Notes: generated by a model not told the origin, from the sequence alone. A DNA stretch of 64,000 nt from Pseudoteredinibacter isoporae (GCF_011602085.1 NZ_JAAONY010000001.1:248001-312000), one strand, 5' to 3'; counted from the stretch's first letter, positions 8,034-16,741 are shown. Program-made: numbers and translations.

Positions 8034-8651
8034 CTATTTACGGCGGAACAAACCCAGAGTGTTCACCATGGGCAGTTCTTCGAAAAGCCCGGAAGCCTTG
8101 GCCAGCTTCCAGATATTGTAAGGGGCCTGACCACCATCTGCGGGATTGGGGAAGATATCGTGAATGGCCAGAATACCGCCGGGCTTGATGTGACTTACCC
8201 AACTTCGATAATCAGTTTGGGCCGCCTCTTCACTATGACCACCATCGATAAAGACCATGCCCAATGGGGTGTTCCAACCCTTCGATGCCACAGCAGAGCT
8301 GGCCACGATTGGAACGACGGTTTCTTCTAATCCAGCGGCACGCATGCTGGCCCGAAAGACTTTAAAACTGTCCATCAACTCAACACTGCTGTCGTACAGA
8401 TCCGGATCGTGATATTCCTCACCCAGTTGATGCTCTTCAGACCCCCTATGGTGATCAACAGCGTACACAATATTGTCACTGCCCTTGCAGGCCGCACCCA
8501 GGTACACCGTAGATTTTCCACAGTAGCTGCCTACTTCCAGCACCGGGCCGAGCTTGCAGCTTTGCTGAGCGTGTTGATAAAGCGCTTCGCCTTCATCCTG
8601 GGCCAGAAAGCCTTTTATCTGATCAATATCAACGGGCAATGCAATGCTCAT
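8034..8651 (-). CDS. Class I SAM-dependent methyltransferase (type 24)
   Basis: A 205-residue methyltransferase of the Methyltransf_24 / O-methyltransferase type. Motif I is VLEVGSYCGKSTVYLG (about residues 37-52), with an acidic AVDHH strand end and the characteristic MVFIDGGHSEEAAQTDY stretch (about 131-147) that places a metal- or substrate-binding acidic pair. LAIHDIFPN follows. The ATG at 8651 is chosen over an upstream ATG at 8693 because a strong GGAGAAAGA ribosome-binding site lies 0-9 bases before it. It is oriented toward the MarR-methyltransferase fusion, about 100 bases away. Genes like this often accompany GT4-methyltransferase-prenyltransferase sets, so it may act in the same pathway; the substrate is unknown. 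Confidence 0.8.
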   Translation of the reverse strand: MSIALPVDIDQIKGFLAQDEGEALYQHAQQSCKLGPVLEVGSYCGKSTVYLGAACKGSDNIVYAVDHHRGSEEHQLGEEYHDPDLYDSSVELMDSFKVFRASMRAAGLEETVVPIVASSAVASKGWNTPLGMVFIDGGHSEEAAQTDYRSWVSHIKPGGILAIHDIFPNPADGGQAPYNIWKLAKASGLFEELPMVNTLGLFRRK

Positions 8652-8867
8652 TCTTTCTCCTATAGCCGTGCTGCAGCGTTTATTCGATGGCACATTTAAT
8701 AGTTAAAAAAGGACTAAAGCAATGCCCGAAACCGTCAAATTTGTTCGTAGACCGAAGCGACAATAGCTGACAAGATCATTTCTTACCGAGTAAGAATCTC
8801 GGCCAGGAAACGAAGAGGTATACCCATAAACCCAGAACCCATTCCAGCCCCTCGGGAGGGAGTCATC

Positions 8868-9386
8868 ATGTCGCGCCACGGACTTTTCAAAGCACTCTTT
8901 TCTTTTGCTCTTCTCACCCTTGGCCAACAGGCCAGCGCACAAATTATTATCGGCCCTCCTGCCTCACAGGAGATTCCCATTTTCGGAGCTCCCTTATTAC
9001 TGGTTTTGGGGGGATTCATGATGTTTCTTGCGTATAAATTTGGTTTAGCGAAGCAAGCGAGGCGATCCAGCCTTGCCTTGCTCGCAGGCCTGTTGGGCAT
9101 CGCCAGCATTGGCAGCGCGCTCTACCCGCTTACCGAAGCTCATGCTGGCACCGCATCATCACCCAACATTATTAACATCACTACAAATGCTCAGAATGGC
9201 CATGCCATTCTGATTTCCGGTGGTAGCAACAACGGCTTTAACCGCTACAACAATAACAGTGGTATTACTCTGGAAGTAAAAAGTATCACTCTGCCTGGAA
9301 CCTGTAATAACAGTGCCACTGCAAATCAATGCTCGGTCGGCTTGTCGATTGCCAATGGGGATTTTTGCGCAATCGACTGCAATTAA
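8868..9386 (+). CDS. Secreted protein with mid-chain exosortase-like signal (paralog A)
   Basis: First of three paralogs. Residues 1-25 are a signal peptide ending ASAQ. A sorting-signal-like segment follows at about residues 36-66: IPIFGAPLL, a hydrophobic helix, then the basic stretch KFGLAKQARR. A second hydrophobic helix ends near residue 88. The C-terminal ~80 residues contain NNSGITLEVKSITLPGTC and four cysteines, the last two as C-x-I-x-C at the very end. The I/V-P-x-x-G pattern plus helix plus basic tail resembles the IPTL-type signal cut by exosortase H, placed mid-protein as in proteins I recall as 'midcut-by-XrtH'. Strong GGGAGGGAG ribosome-binding site. No exosortase is in the window. 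Confidence 0.7.
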   Translation: MSRHGLFKALFSFALLTLGQQASAQIIIGPPASQEIPIFGAPLLLVLGGFMMFLAYKFGLAKQARRSSLALLAGLLGIASIGSALYPLTEAHAGTASSPNIINITTNAQNGHAILISGGSNNGFNRYNNNSGITLEVKSITLPGTCNNSATANQCSVGLSIANGDFCAIDCN

Positions 9387-9390
9387 AGGC

Positions 9391-9759
9391 TCAACCTTCT
9401 TCCGAAGAAAAATCGTGTGCCTGGGGCTTGCCCTGGGCATCAACCGCAACCATAACAACCTTTTCCACTCGTATGATGCCCTGCTTGTTTTCCTTGTTGC
9501 GCACTTCGCACGCCAGGCTGATGGAGGTTCGCCCAACGGCGACGGTTTCGATTCCAATTTCAACAATATCTCCAAGCACCGCAGAAGACAGAAAGTTAAT
9601 TTCCGACATATATTTCGTGACCAACCGCTTGGTGCCCAACTGGCAACTGGCGTAAATGCCGGCCTCCTCATCGATCCAACTCAATAAAGCCCCACCAAAA
9701 AGCTTGGCGGCGGGGTTCAAGTCTGCGTGTTTCACCGCGCGACGGTTTAAGTACTTCAT
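9391..9759 (-). CDS. Acyl-CoA thioesterase, hotdog fold (YciA-like)
   Basis: A 122-residue hotdog-fold protein that should hydrolyse acyl-CoA to free acid and CoA in the cytoplasm. The family signature LFGGALLSWIDEEAGIYASC (about residues 18-37) carries the catalytic acidic residue, and RLVTKYMSEINF follows. The start at 9759 (MKYLNRRAVKHADLNP) matches the usual N-terminus of the family and has a GAGG 8-10 bases upstream; an ATG at 9780 would add seven residues. It ends 4 bases after the stop of paralog A on the opposite strand, so the two genes are convergent with almost no spacer. Confidence 0.82.
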   Translation of the reverse strand: MKYLNRRAVKHADLNPAAKLFGGALLSWIDEEAGIYASCQLGTKRLVTKYMSEINFLSSAVLGDIVEIGIETVAVGRTSISLACEVRNKENKQGIIRVEKVVMVAVDAQGKPQAHDFSSEEG

Positions 9760-9981
9760 GGTCTGCCTCTTAATATCCATTTACCCATAGGCTTAACCAA
9801 AAAGCATGCCAAACAAAACAAGCTTAAAACCCCGCCCTTTTCCAAAACCTGCACCAGGCTATCGCAGCTTCGCTCAAACTCCCGGATTTTCGCGCTGTAT
9901 TTGTGCAAAGTGACCACATACGCTTGAAAGCTTAGATGTTATGCTCTTCCACTATCGCTCATTGGATTTTGGAACATCATT

Positions 9982-10704
9982 GTGAGACAAGAGCACCGCC
10001 CTTATTGGCTTAAGAAACTCGGCAGTCAGTTTAACGCCTGGTGGATAGAAAAATTTCTGCGGCCACAGTTTGATCACCTCGGCAAAGGCGCCGCTATTCT
10101 CGAGCCACGCAGCATCGAGGTTTTTGGGCGGAACATCGAAGTGGGCGATTACGCTCACATCATCAGCTCTTCATACAAGCCGGTACGCCTGACCAGTTGG
10201 AGCGGTAAAAACCTGGACGGCCAAATTAACATTGGCAATTACTGCCTGCTCTCACCAGGTACTACCATTACCTCAGCCGTTTCCATCACCATTGGTGACA
10301 ACTGCATGTTTGCAGCCGACTGCTATATTGCCGATAGCGACTGGCATGGGCTTTACAATCGCCTGCGCCCTTTTCGCTGTAGCAGGCCCATCGTACTTGA
10401 AGATAATGTTTGGATTGGCCATGGCGCCAAAGTCGGAAAAGGCGTGACCATCGGAGAGAACTCGGTAGTTGCAGCCGGCGCCGTTGTGGTCAAGGACGTA
10501 CCTGCCAATGTGGTTGTGGGTGGCAACCCCGCCAAAGTTATCAAAACACTTAACCCGAACCGTCGTATGCTGAAACGCGAACTCATGTTTCAGGATGGTG
10601 ACTTCTATCAACAGAACCAGGCTGATCTCGATCGCTGGGTCATGCGGGACAACAGCTTTCTCGGCTGGTTAAAATCCATCTTCCAACGCAATAAAAGCCA
10701 TTAA
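9982..10704 (+). CDS. Left-handed beta-helix (hexapeptide) acyltransferase
   Basis: A 240-residue protein whose central part (about residues 75-185) is made of hexapeptide repeats ([63 protein letters not shown]). This is the left-handed beta-helix of trimeric acyl-CoA-dependent O- or N-acetyltransferases. The DSDWHGLYN stretch supplies the likely catalytic histidine (about residue 122). GNPAKVIK closes the domain. The start is a GTG; no strong ribosome-binding site is seen. Related enzymes modify sugars of surface polysaccharides, which would fit the neighbouring secreted proteins and glycosyltransferase train, but the acceptor is unknown. Confidence 0.82.
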   Translation: MRQEHRPYWLKKLGSQFNAWWIEKFLRPQFDHLGKGAAILEPRSIEVFGRNIEVGDYAHIISSSYKPVRLTSWSGKNLDGQINIGNYCLLSPGTTITSAVSITIGDNCMFAADCYIADSDWHGLYNRLRPFRCSRPIVLEDNVWIGHGAKVGKGVTIGENSVVAAGAVVVKDVPANVVVGGNPAKVIKTLNPNRRMLKRELMFQDGDFYQQNQADLDRWVMRDNSFLGWLKSIFQRNKSH

Positions 10705-10773
10705 AGCCTGAGAATTAATTAGGTAGAATGCGCTCAGTCCGCTCATCGTTTGCGTATTCTATTGGAGGCGAGC

Positions 10774-11634
10774 TTGTCCGATTATCTATTCCACAATCAG
10801 CAACTGGCACTCATCGCTGGCACCATGATCAGCATGATGCTGTTTTTGTTGTGGGATGATTTCAACAAGCGTTCCGGAGCCAGTCAAAATATTCAAACGC
10901 GCTGGCCCGGTAATTTGTTTCTTGCGGCACTCAATACCTTATTGGTCGTTTTCGCTCTGGAGCCGGCCTTAAAACCTGTTAGCCAATTTATTGCCGAGCT
11001 GCTGCACAATAAGCTGGGCTGGATAGCGCCTCTTACGCATACTGAGTATCACTGGATTGTCTATTTTATTCCCGCCATATTGGTGTACGAACTGGTGGAT
11101 TATGTAATACACCGATTTGCGCACCGACTGCCATGGCTATGGCGTTTGCACGCAACTCATCACACCGATACCCGTGTGGATGCCACGACCGCACACCGCC
11201 ACCACCCATTGGAAATTGTCGTAAACAGTTTTTTAGGCGCGCCCTTTCTGGTCGCAATCGGAGTGCCTATTATGGTCGCCATATGGCATCCATTAATCAG
11301 AATGGTACTCATTGCCTTTAACCATTCGAATTCACTTTTGCCGGATTGGCTGGACAAGCCTCTGTCGTATGTCCTGGCCACACCCAACTTTCATCGCATC
11401 CATCATTTTAGTGAACGCCAATATACGAACAGCAACTACGGCACCATTTTTTCTTTTTACGACCACCTTTTCGGTACCGCAAAGTATTTACCCAAAGCCG
11501 AACTCGAAACAAAAGAAATCGGCCTGGAATATCTGCGGAACGATCGAGAAAACAATCCTTTAGGCTTACTAATATCGCCAGCATCGACAGTCTTTAGTGC
11601 ATCTGATAGAGTTCGGAATCCTAATAATAATTAA
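10774..11634 (+). CDS. Sterol desaturase / fatty acid hydroxylase family membrane enzyme
   Basis: Integral-membrane diiron oxygenase of 286 residues. The histidine clusters of the family are all present: HRFAH with LWRLHATHH, then TAHRHHP, and HRIHHF with a YDHLFGT close near the C-terminus. Hydrophobic helices at about residues 15-35, 50-65 and 95-115 precede the catalytic part. The start is unusual: a TTG at 10774 preceded at 5 bases by a perfect GGAGG (10764-10768), rather than the farther TTG at 10750 that lacks a site. The family hydroxylates or desaturates lipids, including sterols, alkylglycerols and ceramides. It follows the acyltransferase in the same orientation with about a 70-base gap and precedes paralog B by 23 bases. 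Confidence 0.82.
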   Translation: MSDYLFHNQQLALIAGTMISMMLFLLWDDFNKRSGASQNIQTRWPGNLFLAALNTLLVVFALEPALKPVSQFIAELLHNKLGWIAPLTHTEYHWIVYFIPAILVYELVDYVIHRFAHRLPWLWRLHATHHTDTRVDATTAHRHHPLEIVVNSFLGAPFLVAIGVPIMVAIWHPLIRMVLIAFNHSNSLLPDWLDKPLSYVLATPNFHRIHHFSERQYTNSNYGTIFSFYDHLFGTAKYLPKAELETKEIGLEYLRNDRENNPLGLLISPASTVFSASDRVRNPNNN

Positions 11635-11657
11635 ACCTTGTGTCTTAAGTGGGTACT

Positions 11658-12173
11658 ATGAAAACGCGCATTTCCGCCCTTTTCCCAATCCTTGTCGGTC
11701 TCAGCCTTTCAACTCAATTGGTCAATGCACAGGTGGTTATCGGAACACCTGACCCTCAGCAGGTTCCCATTATGGGCGCACCGATTTTGATGATTATGGG
11801 TGGGTTACTGGGCTACATCGCGTTTCGCTTTCGAGGCGCTCAATTAAGCCGCGTTAAAATGGGATTATTGGCCGCAACGTCTGCCACGTTGCTGTCTGTC
11901 GGAAGCGGCATCAGCCTGATCGAATCTTCAGAGGCAACAGCAGGTAACTTTGTTGTCATTAATACTCAGGCCGACACCAGTTATAACGTCCTGCAAAGCC
12001 AGATCAACAATTACCAAAACAACACTGGCATTACCCTTGAAGTGAAGAGTCTTACGCTTCCTGCCAGCAACTGTAGCGACAAACCTATTCCCAATGTCGG
12101 CGGCTTACAGCGCTGCAGCGTTGGCGCAAGCATTCAACACACGAATTCCTGTCGAATCGATTGCACACCGTAA
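11658..12173 (+). CDS. Secreted protein with mid-chain exosortase-like signal (paralog B)
   Basis: Paralog of 8868-9386 and 12254-12748; 171 residues. The signal peptide ends VNAQ near residue 22, followed by VVIGTPDPQQVPIMGAPILM, the same I/V-P-x-x-GAP sorting-like motif before a hydrophobic helix and a basic stretch (FRFRGAQLSRVK). A second hydrophobic segment and SGISLIE follow. The C-terminal domain has NNTGITLEVKSLTLPASNC and ends C-R-I-D-C-T-P, keeping the four cysteines. The ATG at 11658 is preferred over a GTG at 11649 because it gives the usual basic n-region (MKTR). It starts 23 bases after the sterol-desaturase-family gene and is probably co-transcribed with it. Confidence 0.7.
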   Translation: MKTRISALFPILVGLSLSTQLVNAQVVIGTPDPQQVPIMGAPILMIMGGLLGYIAFRFRGAQLSRVKMGLLAATSATLLSVGSGISLIESSEATAGNFVVINTQADTSYNVLQSQINNYQNNTGITLEVKSLTLPASNCSDKPIPNVGGLQRCSVGASIQHTNSCRIDCTP

Positions 12174-12216
12174 ACACGATCGATTCAAGATCAAATACAT
12201 AATTTATAAATGAATG

Positions 12217-12234
12217 AAGCCCCTGGCGGGGCTT
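12217..12234 (+). terminator. Hairpin between paralogs B and C
   Basis: Stem AAGCCCC / GGGGCTT with loop TGGC, followed by only TTTGC. It lies between two co-directional genes and looks like a weak terminator or attenuator that could set unequal expression of the two secreted proteins. Confidence 0.5.
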
Positions 12235-12253
12235 TGCAAATATGGGGTATATC

Positions 12254-12748
12254 ATGAAACTTCGTAATCTGAGCTTACTCGTACTTCTGCTTGGCAGTAA
12301 TTTTGCCCATGCCCAAATCGTTATTGGCGCTCCTGTGCAGGAAGTTCCGGTGCTGGGTGCTCCATTGCTTGTGCTGCTCGGCGGGGTATTGGCTTATGTG
12401 GCTTATAAATTTAAATCCCTTGGCCGCGGAAAATTACACACCGGCTTAATGACCTTTGGAGCCTTGACACTGATTGCAACCGGCAGCGGCATCAGCCTTA
12501 TTGAAAAAGGTGTCGCGAGTGGCACACTGGTGGGCATCACGGCAACCGGCGACACCTCCTACACAATCAACGCAAGTGACATCAACACCTTTCAAAACAA
12601 CACCGGCATTACTTTGGAAGTAAAAAGCATTCAATTGCCCGGCACATGCACCAATGCTGATCTCGCCGTACCGCCGGCCAACACTGTGAAATGTGCAGTG
12701 AACCTCAGCATTCAGGCAACCCATTCCTGTTACATACGCTGTAATTAA
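12254..12748 (+). CDS. Secreted protein with mid-chain exosortase-like signal (paralog C)
   Basis: Third paralog, 164 residues. The signal peptide ends AHAQ near residue 21. VPVLGAPLL (about residues 31-39) begins the sorting-like segment, followed by a helix and a basic patch (YKFKSLGRGK). A second hydrophobic stretch runs into SGISLIEKG, shared with paralog B. The C-terminal half has NNTGITLEVKSIQLPGTC, then K-C-A-V and a terminal C-Y-I-R-C-N, preserving the four-cysteine pattern that would form two disulfides outside the cytoplasm. The ATG at 12254 has GGGG about 8 bases upstream; the ATG at 12242 lacks a site. A GC-rich imperfect hairpin at about 12768-12795 follows the stop. Confidence 0.7.
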   Translation: MKLRNLSLLVLLLGSNFAHAQIVIGAPVQEVPVLGAPLLVLLGGVLAYVAYKFKSLGRGKLHTGLMTFGALTLIATGSGISLIEKGVASGTLVGITATGDTSYTINASDINTFQNNTGITLEVKSIQLPGTCTNADLAVPPANTVKCAVNLSIQATHSCYIRCN

Positions 12749-12902
12749 TCCAAGCTTCCGAAGAATATTGCTCCGGCGACAAAAAGCCGGGGCATATCCA
12801 CTTTCTTTCCAACTTCCCTCTTTAATACTGGTACTACCCGGTATATTCGTACAGAATCCGGGGTTATCTTTTTCCAGTCCATTCTTATTGAAGGCTTAAA
12901 TT

Positions 12903-14105
12903 ATGAAGAAATTTGGCCCAGGATTATTGGTTGCTGCTGCGTTTATCGGCCCGGGCACCGTTGCCACCGCCAGTAAAGCTGGCGCCGGCTTTGGTTTCGC
13001 TTTGCTTTGGGCATTGTTGTTCTCGGTATTCGCTACGATAGTTTTGCAGGAAATGGCCGCCCGCCTGGGGTTAGTTACCGGCAAAGGTCTCGCTGAAGCC
13101 GTTCGCGCCAGCTTTCACCGTCCGGAACTGAAAAGCCTGAGTATCTTCTTGATTATTGCCGCGATTGGTTTGGGTAATGCAGCCTATCAAACCGGCAACA
13201 TCGCCGGCGCGGCCCTGGGCATCAACAGTGCCATTGATGTTTCCAATCAATTGGCCGCCGGTATTATCGCACTGCTGGCCTTTGCTTTACTCGCCAGCGG
13301 GCATTACAAGCTGATTGAAAAGGCCCTCATTTCCCTCGTGGTCTTAATGAGCATTGTTTTTCTGTTGACCTTATTTTGGGTCGGCCCGGATTGGCTCGGT
13401 ATTTTGAAGGGCTTGTTCACCCCAAGCATTCCCGATGGCAGCGTGCTGATCGTTATCGCCCTGATTGGCACCACCGTCGTGCCGTATAATCTCTTCCTTC
13501 ATGCCAGCAGTGTCAGCCAGGCCTTCAAGGAATCCGGAGAAAGCGATATTGATCAGGCGCTGTCACACAGTCGCTGGGATACCGGCTTATCCATTGGCTT
13601 TGGCGGCTTGATCACTTTGGCCATCATCGCCACCTCGGCAACCGCTTTTTTTGGTCAGAGTGAGAGTTTTCAGGCAAGCCAACTGGCCCAGCAGCTTGAA
13701 CCACTATTGGGCCCAGCCGCTAAGTATTGTTTTGCATTGGGTATGCTGGCGGCAGGTTTGACCAGCGCGATTACGGCACCTTTGGCAGCAGCGTTTGCGG
13801 TGTGTGGCGCAATGGGATGGTCCACCGATTTTAAAAACCGACGCTTTCAATTTATCTGGTTTGCCGTGTTGCTGAGCGGCGCCGGCTTTGCAATTGCGGG
13901 TACCAAGCCACTGGCGGCCATTATTTTCGCTCAGGCAGCGAATGGCTTATTGCTGCCCTTGATCGCTGTTTTCCTATTGCTGGCGATGAACCAGGAACGC
14001 CTGCTCGGGAATTACAAAAATGGATTGCTGGCCAATTGCCTGGGAGGTTTTGTGGTGATTCTGGTGTCTTGTCTCGGACTCTACAAACTCTACAGCTTAT
14101 TCTAA
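12903..14105 (+). CDS. Nramp-like transporter lacking canonical metal ligands
   Basis: A 400-residue, 11-helix membrane protein of the Nramp (NRAMP/MntH) superfamily by overall sequence. The first helix reads IGPGTVATASKAGAGFG where metal-transporting Nramps have DPGN, so the metal-coordinating Asp and Asn are Gly and Thr. The sixth helix reads VVPYNLFLHASS where canonical members have MPH, so Met and His are Val and Tyr. The fold is therefore recognisable but the substrate is probably not Mn2+ or Fe2+. Start ATG at 12903 with a GAAGG site 9 bases upstream. It stands alone, with a 154-base gap from paralog C and convergent with ubiI. Confidence 0.78.
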   Translation: MKKFGPGLLVAAAFIGPGTVATASKAGAGFGFALLWALLFSVFATIVLQEMAARLGLVTGKGLAEAVRASFHRPELKSLSIFLIIAAIGLGNAAYQTGNIAGAALGINSAIDVSNQLAAGIIALLAFALLASGHYKLIEKALISLVVLMSIVFLLTLFWVGPDWLGILKGLFTPSIPDGSVLIVIALIGTTVVPYNLFLHASSVSQAFKESGESDIDQALSHSRWDTGLSIGFGGLITLAIIATSATAFFGQSESFQASQLAQQLEPLLGPAAKYCFALGMLAAGLTSAITAPLAAAFAVCGAMGWSTDFKNRRFQFIWFAVLLSGAGFAIAGTKPLAAIIFAQAANGLLLPLIAVFLLLAMNQERLLGNYKNGLLANCLGGFVVILVSCLGLYKLYSLF

Positions 14106-14164
14106 GCCGCAGTTTTCTAAGCCACAATTAGAAAAACGTCGGGCGATGCTGGCGTACAAACCAA

Positions 14165-15424
14165 CTATAAGCCCATCGCCTGACGTACGATTTTATTTTT
14201 CAACACACCTACCTTATCCAGGCTGCGCATACCTTCGTTACGCAACCAACGCAACGAAATATTCTTGCTGCCGAACAAGCGCTTAAAGCCTTCCATTGTT
14301 GCCATCATGGTCAAATTGTCGGCCATGCGCTGGCGCTGATAACGTCTGAGGATAGAGTAGTGACTGACAGGCACATCGCGTGTGACAGCGTATTGAACCT
14401 GCTCAACAAACGCCGCGACATCTTTTAAACCCAAATTCACACCTTGCCCAGCTAATGGATGAATTGTATGTGCCGCATCACCAGCCAACGCAAAGCCGGG
14501 CTTGATATATTCCCGTGCATGGCGTTGGCGTAAAGGAATTCGAAAACGCTTGGCCACCGCTTTGACATCACCCAATTCAAATTCCAGTGCAGCCGCCAGC
14601 TCTTTGGAAAACTCTCGATCATCCAGGGCCATCAATTCTTCAGCACGCTCGGGGATACAGGACCAAACGATGGAGCAAAAATGCTCATCAGCGGAATCCC
14701 CCTCACCACCTCTCGACAGAGGCAAATACGCCAGAGGACCGGTGCTGATAAAACGCTGGCGAGCGATGCCCTGATGCGCTTTGTCGGTTTCAACCGTCGT
14801 GACAATGGCATCGTGGCCATAGTCCCATTCCCGTGTGGCAATCTGCATCATTTGACGTAGCGGAGACAAAGCACCATCACAGGCAAGCACCAGTGTTGCT
14901 CGCACATGGGTAACAGGCTTATCGGAATCATGCTGCAAGTTGAGTTCTTGTTGCCCATCAAGCCACTGAATCTCGCTTACACGGCATTCATTCAATAGGG
15001 TAATATTTTCCGCGCCGGTCAAACGTTCGGATAAGGCCGACACCAGCAATTTGTTTTCAACGATATGCCCAAGATTGTGTTCCTGAATATCGCTGCTGTC
15101 GAAGGCAATACGCGCGGTACCTTCTGCATCCCAAACTTGCATATCGGTATAAGGGCAAAGGCGCTTGGCCTCAAGCAGCGGCCAGGCACCCACCTCTTGC
15201 AGCAGAGTTTGGGAGTCTCTCGTCAGAGCGACGACACGAGGATCAAAGTCATCAACCGAAGTCGCGGTGCTATGATCGGCCAATGCCATACAGGCTTTGG
15301 CAGCATCCAGCAAAACGATATTTAAATTCGGAACAGCGTTGGCGAGAGCAAGAGCAGCTGTGCTACCTACCAGGCCCGCGCCGACGACGGCGATATCAAA
15401 TTCTTGTTGGGAATGGTCGCTCAC
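14165..15424 (-). CDS. ubiI: FAD-dependent ubiquinone hydroxylase, UbiI (VisC)-like
   Basis: A 419-residue flavin monooxygenase of the UbiH/UbiF/COQ6 family that hydroxylates the aromatic ring of ubiquinone precursors; UbiI acts at C5. The FAD-binding dinucleotide motif VVGAGLVGS is at about residues 12-20, ACDGALS near 180, and the second FAD motif GDAAHTIHPLAGQGVNLGLKD near 310, with GDAAHTIHPLAGQG as in VisC. It starts 3 bases after the ubiH stop, so the two are translationally linked. The order ygfB-pepP-ubiH-ubiI is that of E. coli and many gammaproteobacteria, supporting the assignment; which hydroxylation position it takes is inferred from order and motif. Confidence 0.88.
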   Translation of the reverse strand: MSDHSQQEFDIAVVGAGLVGSTAALALANAVPNLNIVLLDAAKACMALADHSTATSVDDFDPRVVALTRDSQTLLQEVGAWPLLEAKRLCPYTDMQVWDAEGTARIAFDSSDIQEHNLGHIVENKLLVSALSERLTGAENITLLNECRVSEIQWLDGQQELNLQHDSDKPVTHVRATLVLACDGALSPLRQMMQIATREWDYGHDAIVTTVETDKAHQGIARQRFISTGPLAYLPLSRGGEGDSADEHFCSIVWSCIPERAEELMALDDREFSKELAAALEFELGDVKAVAKRFRIPLRQRHAREYIKPGFALAGDAAHTIHPLAGQGVNLGLKDVAAFVEQVQYAVTRDVPVSHYSILRRYQRQRMADNLTMMATMEGFKRLFGSKNISLRWLRNEGMRSLDKVGVLKNKIVRQAMGL

Positions 15425-15427
15425 GAC

Positions 15428-16708
15428 TCAACTCGCTTTCTCAGATTCAACACTGGCAATACGTGACAAGCGCCCTGCCACCCCCATGGTTTGCTTGGCA
15501 AGAAACTGCTTCGCCTCTGGAAATAATGCCAGAGCCACAAAGCCTGCACTTCGAAACAATTGTTTGGGTAAATTCTGGCTGCTGAATACTTTGACAATCT
15601 GATCGCTGAAATTAACGGTAAGATCCTGATCGTTTTGTTGTTGCAAAAGATAGGATTGCAACACCGAGAGATCACCCAATGACCGCTTGCTTTTACTGGC
15701 GGTTCGAAGCGTGTCCGCCAACGCCACACAATCTCTTAAAGCCAGATTAAAGCCCTGCCCGGCAACCGGATGCAAATAGTGCGCGGCATTTCCCAAAACC
15801 ACCAGAGAACTGCGTACCTGCTCACGGACAATTTGCAGCTGCAAGGGATAACTCTGCCGCGAACCTATTTTACAGAAACGCCCCAGGCGATAGCCAAAAC
15901 GTTCCTGCAGCAAGTCCAGCAATTCATCATCACTCAAATCCAGAGTTGCCTGTAATTTTTCACTGGGTAAGGTCCATACCAAGGCACAACGATTCGCCTG
16001 ATCACTTTCACCCAGAGGCAACAATGCCATGGGACCCTGCTCGGTAAAACGCTCATAGGCAACACCGCCATGTGCTTTGGTGGTTTCTACCGTCGCGATC
16101 AATGCTGACTGGCCATAGTCTTGTACTTCACGATGCAAACCCAATTGCTGCGCAAGCAGGGAATCTCCACCGTCTGCCAAACAGAGCAGCTTGGTATCGA
16201 TCGTTTGGGTTTCATTGTTCCGAATAAACTGAAGTTGAGCCGCGTCAGATCGCATCGTAACCTGCTCTACTTCACAGGCATCAAACCATTGGATCTGATT
16301 TTCCCGCTGCAAGGCCTGAAGCAAAACCCGTCCTAACCAAGCGTTGTCAATCACCGCACCAAGAAGATCAACACCCTGTTTTTTATGGCAGATTTGCGTG
16401 CCTGCAAAATGCCCACGATCAGAAACATGAACCGTTTTAATCGGCGTATGATGTTCCGCCAACGTTGGCCACAAACCCAGAGCCTGAAAAATTTGTACAC
16501 TGCCCAGCGACAAGGCAGTCGCCCGCGCATCAAAACTTGGTTGATACAGCGCTTCATTGTTATTTTTCGGAAAAGGGAATCGCTCAAGCAAAGCAATGCG
16601 CCAATCAGGGTGTTGAGCGGCCAGCAACAGCGCCTGACTGATGCCCACCATCCCGCCACCGACAATGGCAATATCAACATTGAAAAAATTCGAATTCTCT
16701 TTGCTCAT
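15428..16708 (-). CDS. ubiH: 2-octaprenyl-6-methoxyphenol hydroxylase UbiH
   Basis: A 426-residue FAD monooxygenase. The first FAD motif is IVGGGMVGI (about residues 15-23). The second reads LGNAAHYLHPVAGQGFNLALRD, with Asn where most family members have Asp; the same GNAA variant occurs in E. coli UbiH as I recall, which separates it from the neighbouring UbiI-like protein with GDAAH. UbiH hydroxylates the ring at C6 in ubiquinone biosynthesis in the Ubi complex. Gene order pepP-ubiH-ubiI, with a 33-base gap after pepP, indicates an operon. The accessory factor UbiK is also in this window (36809-37060). Confidence 0.9.
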   Translation of the reverse strand: MSKENSNFFNVDIAIVGGGMVGISQALLLAAQHPDWRIALLERFPFPKNNNEALYQPSFDARATALSLGSVQIFQALGLWPTLAEHHTPIKTVHVSDRGHFAGTQICHKKQGVDLLGAVIDNAWLGRVLLQALQRENQIQWFDACEVEQVTMRSDAAQLQFIRNNETQTIDTKLLCLADGGDSLLAQQLGLHREVQDYGQSALIATVETTKAHGGVAYERFTEQGPMALLPLGESDQANRCALVWTLPSEKLQATLDLSDDELLDLLQERFGYRLGRFCKIGSRQSYPLQLQIVREQVRSSLVVLGNAAHYLHPVAGQGFNLALRDCVALADTLRTASKSKRSLGDLSVLQSYLLQQQNDQDLTVNFSDQIVKVFSSQNLPKQLFRSAGFVALALFPEAKQFLAKQTMGVAGRLSRIASVESEKAS

Positions 16709-16741
16709 TTAACTGTCATCGATTATTTTGCATTCGTGGCG

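Noticed and set aside
14138-14187. Inverted repeat at the ends of the Nramp-like and ubiI genes
   Set aside because: Contains part of the ubiI coding end and is imperfect; could be a terminator for both but too weak to call.
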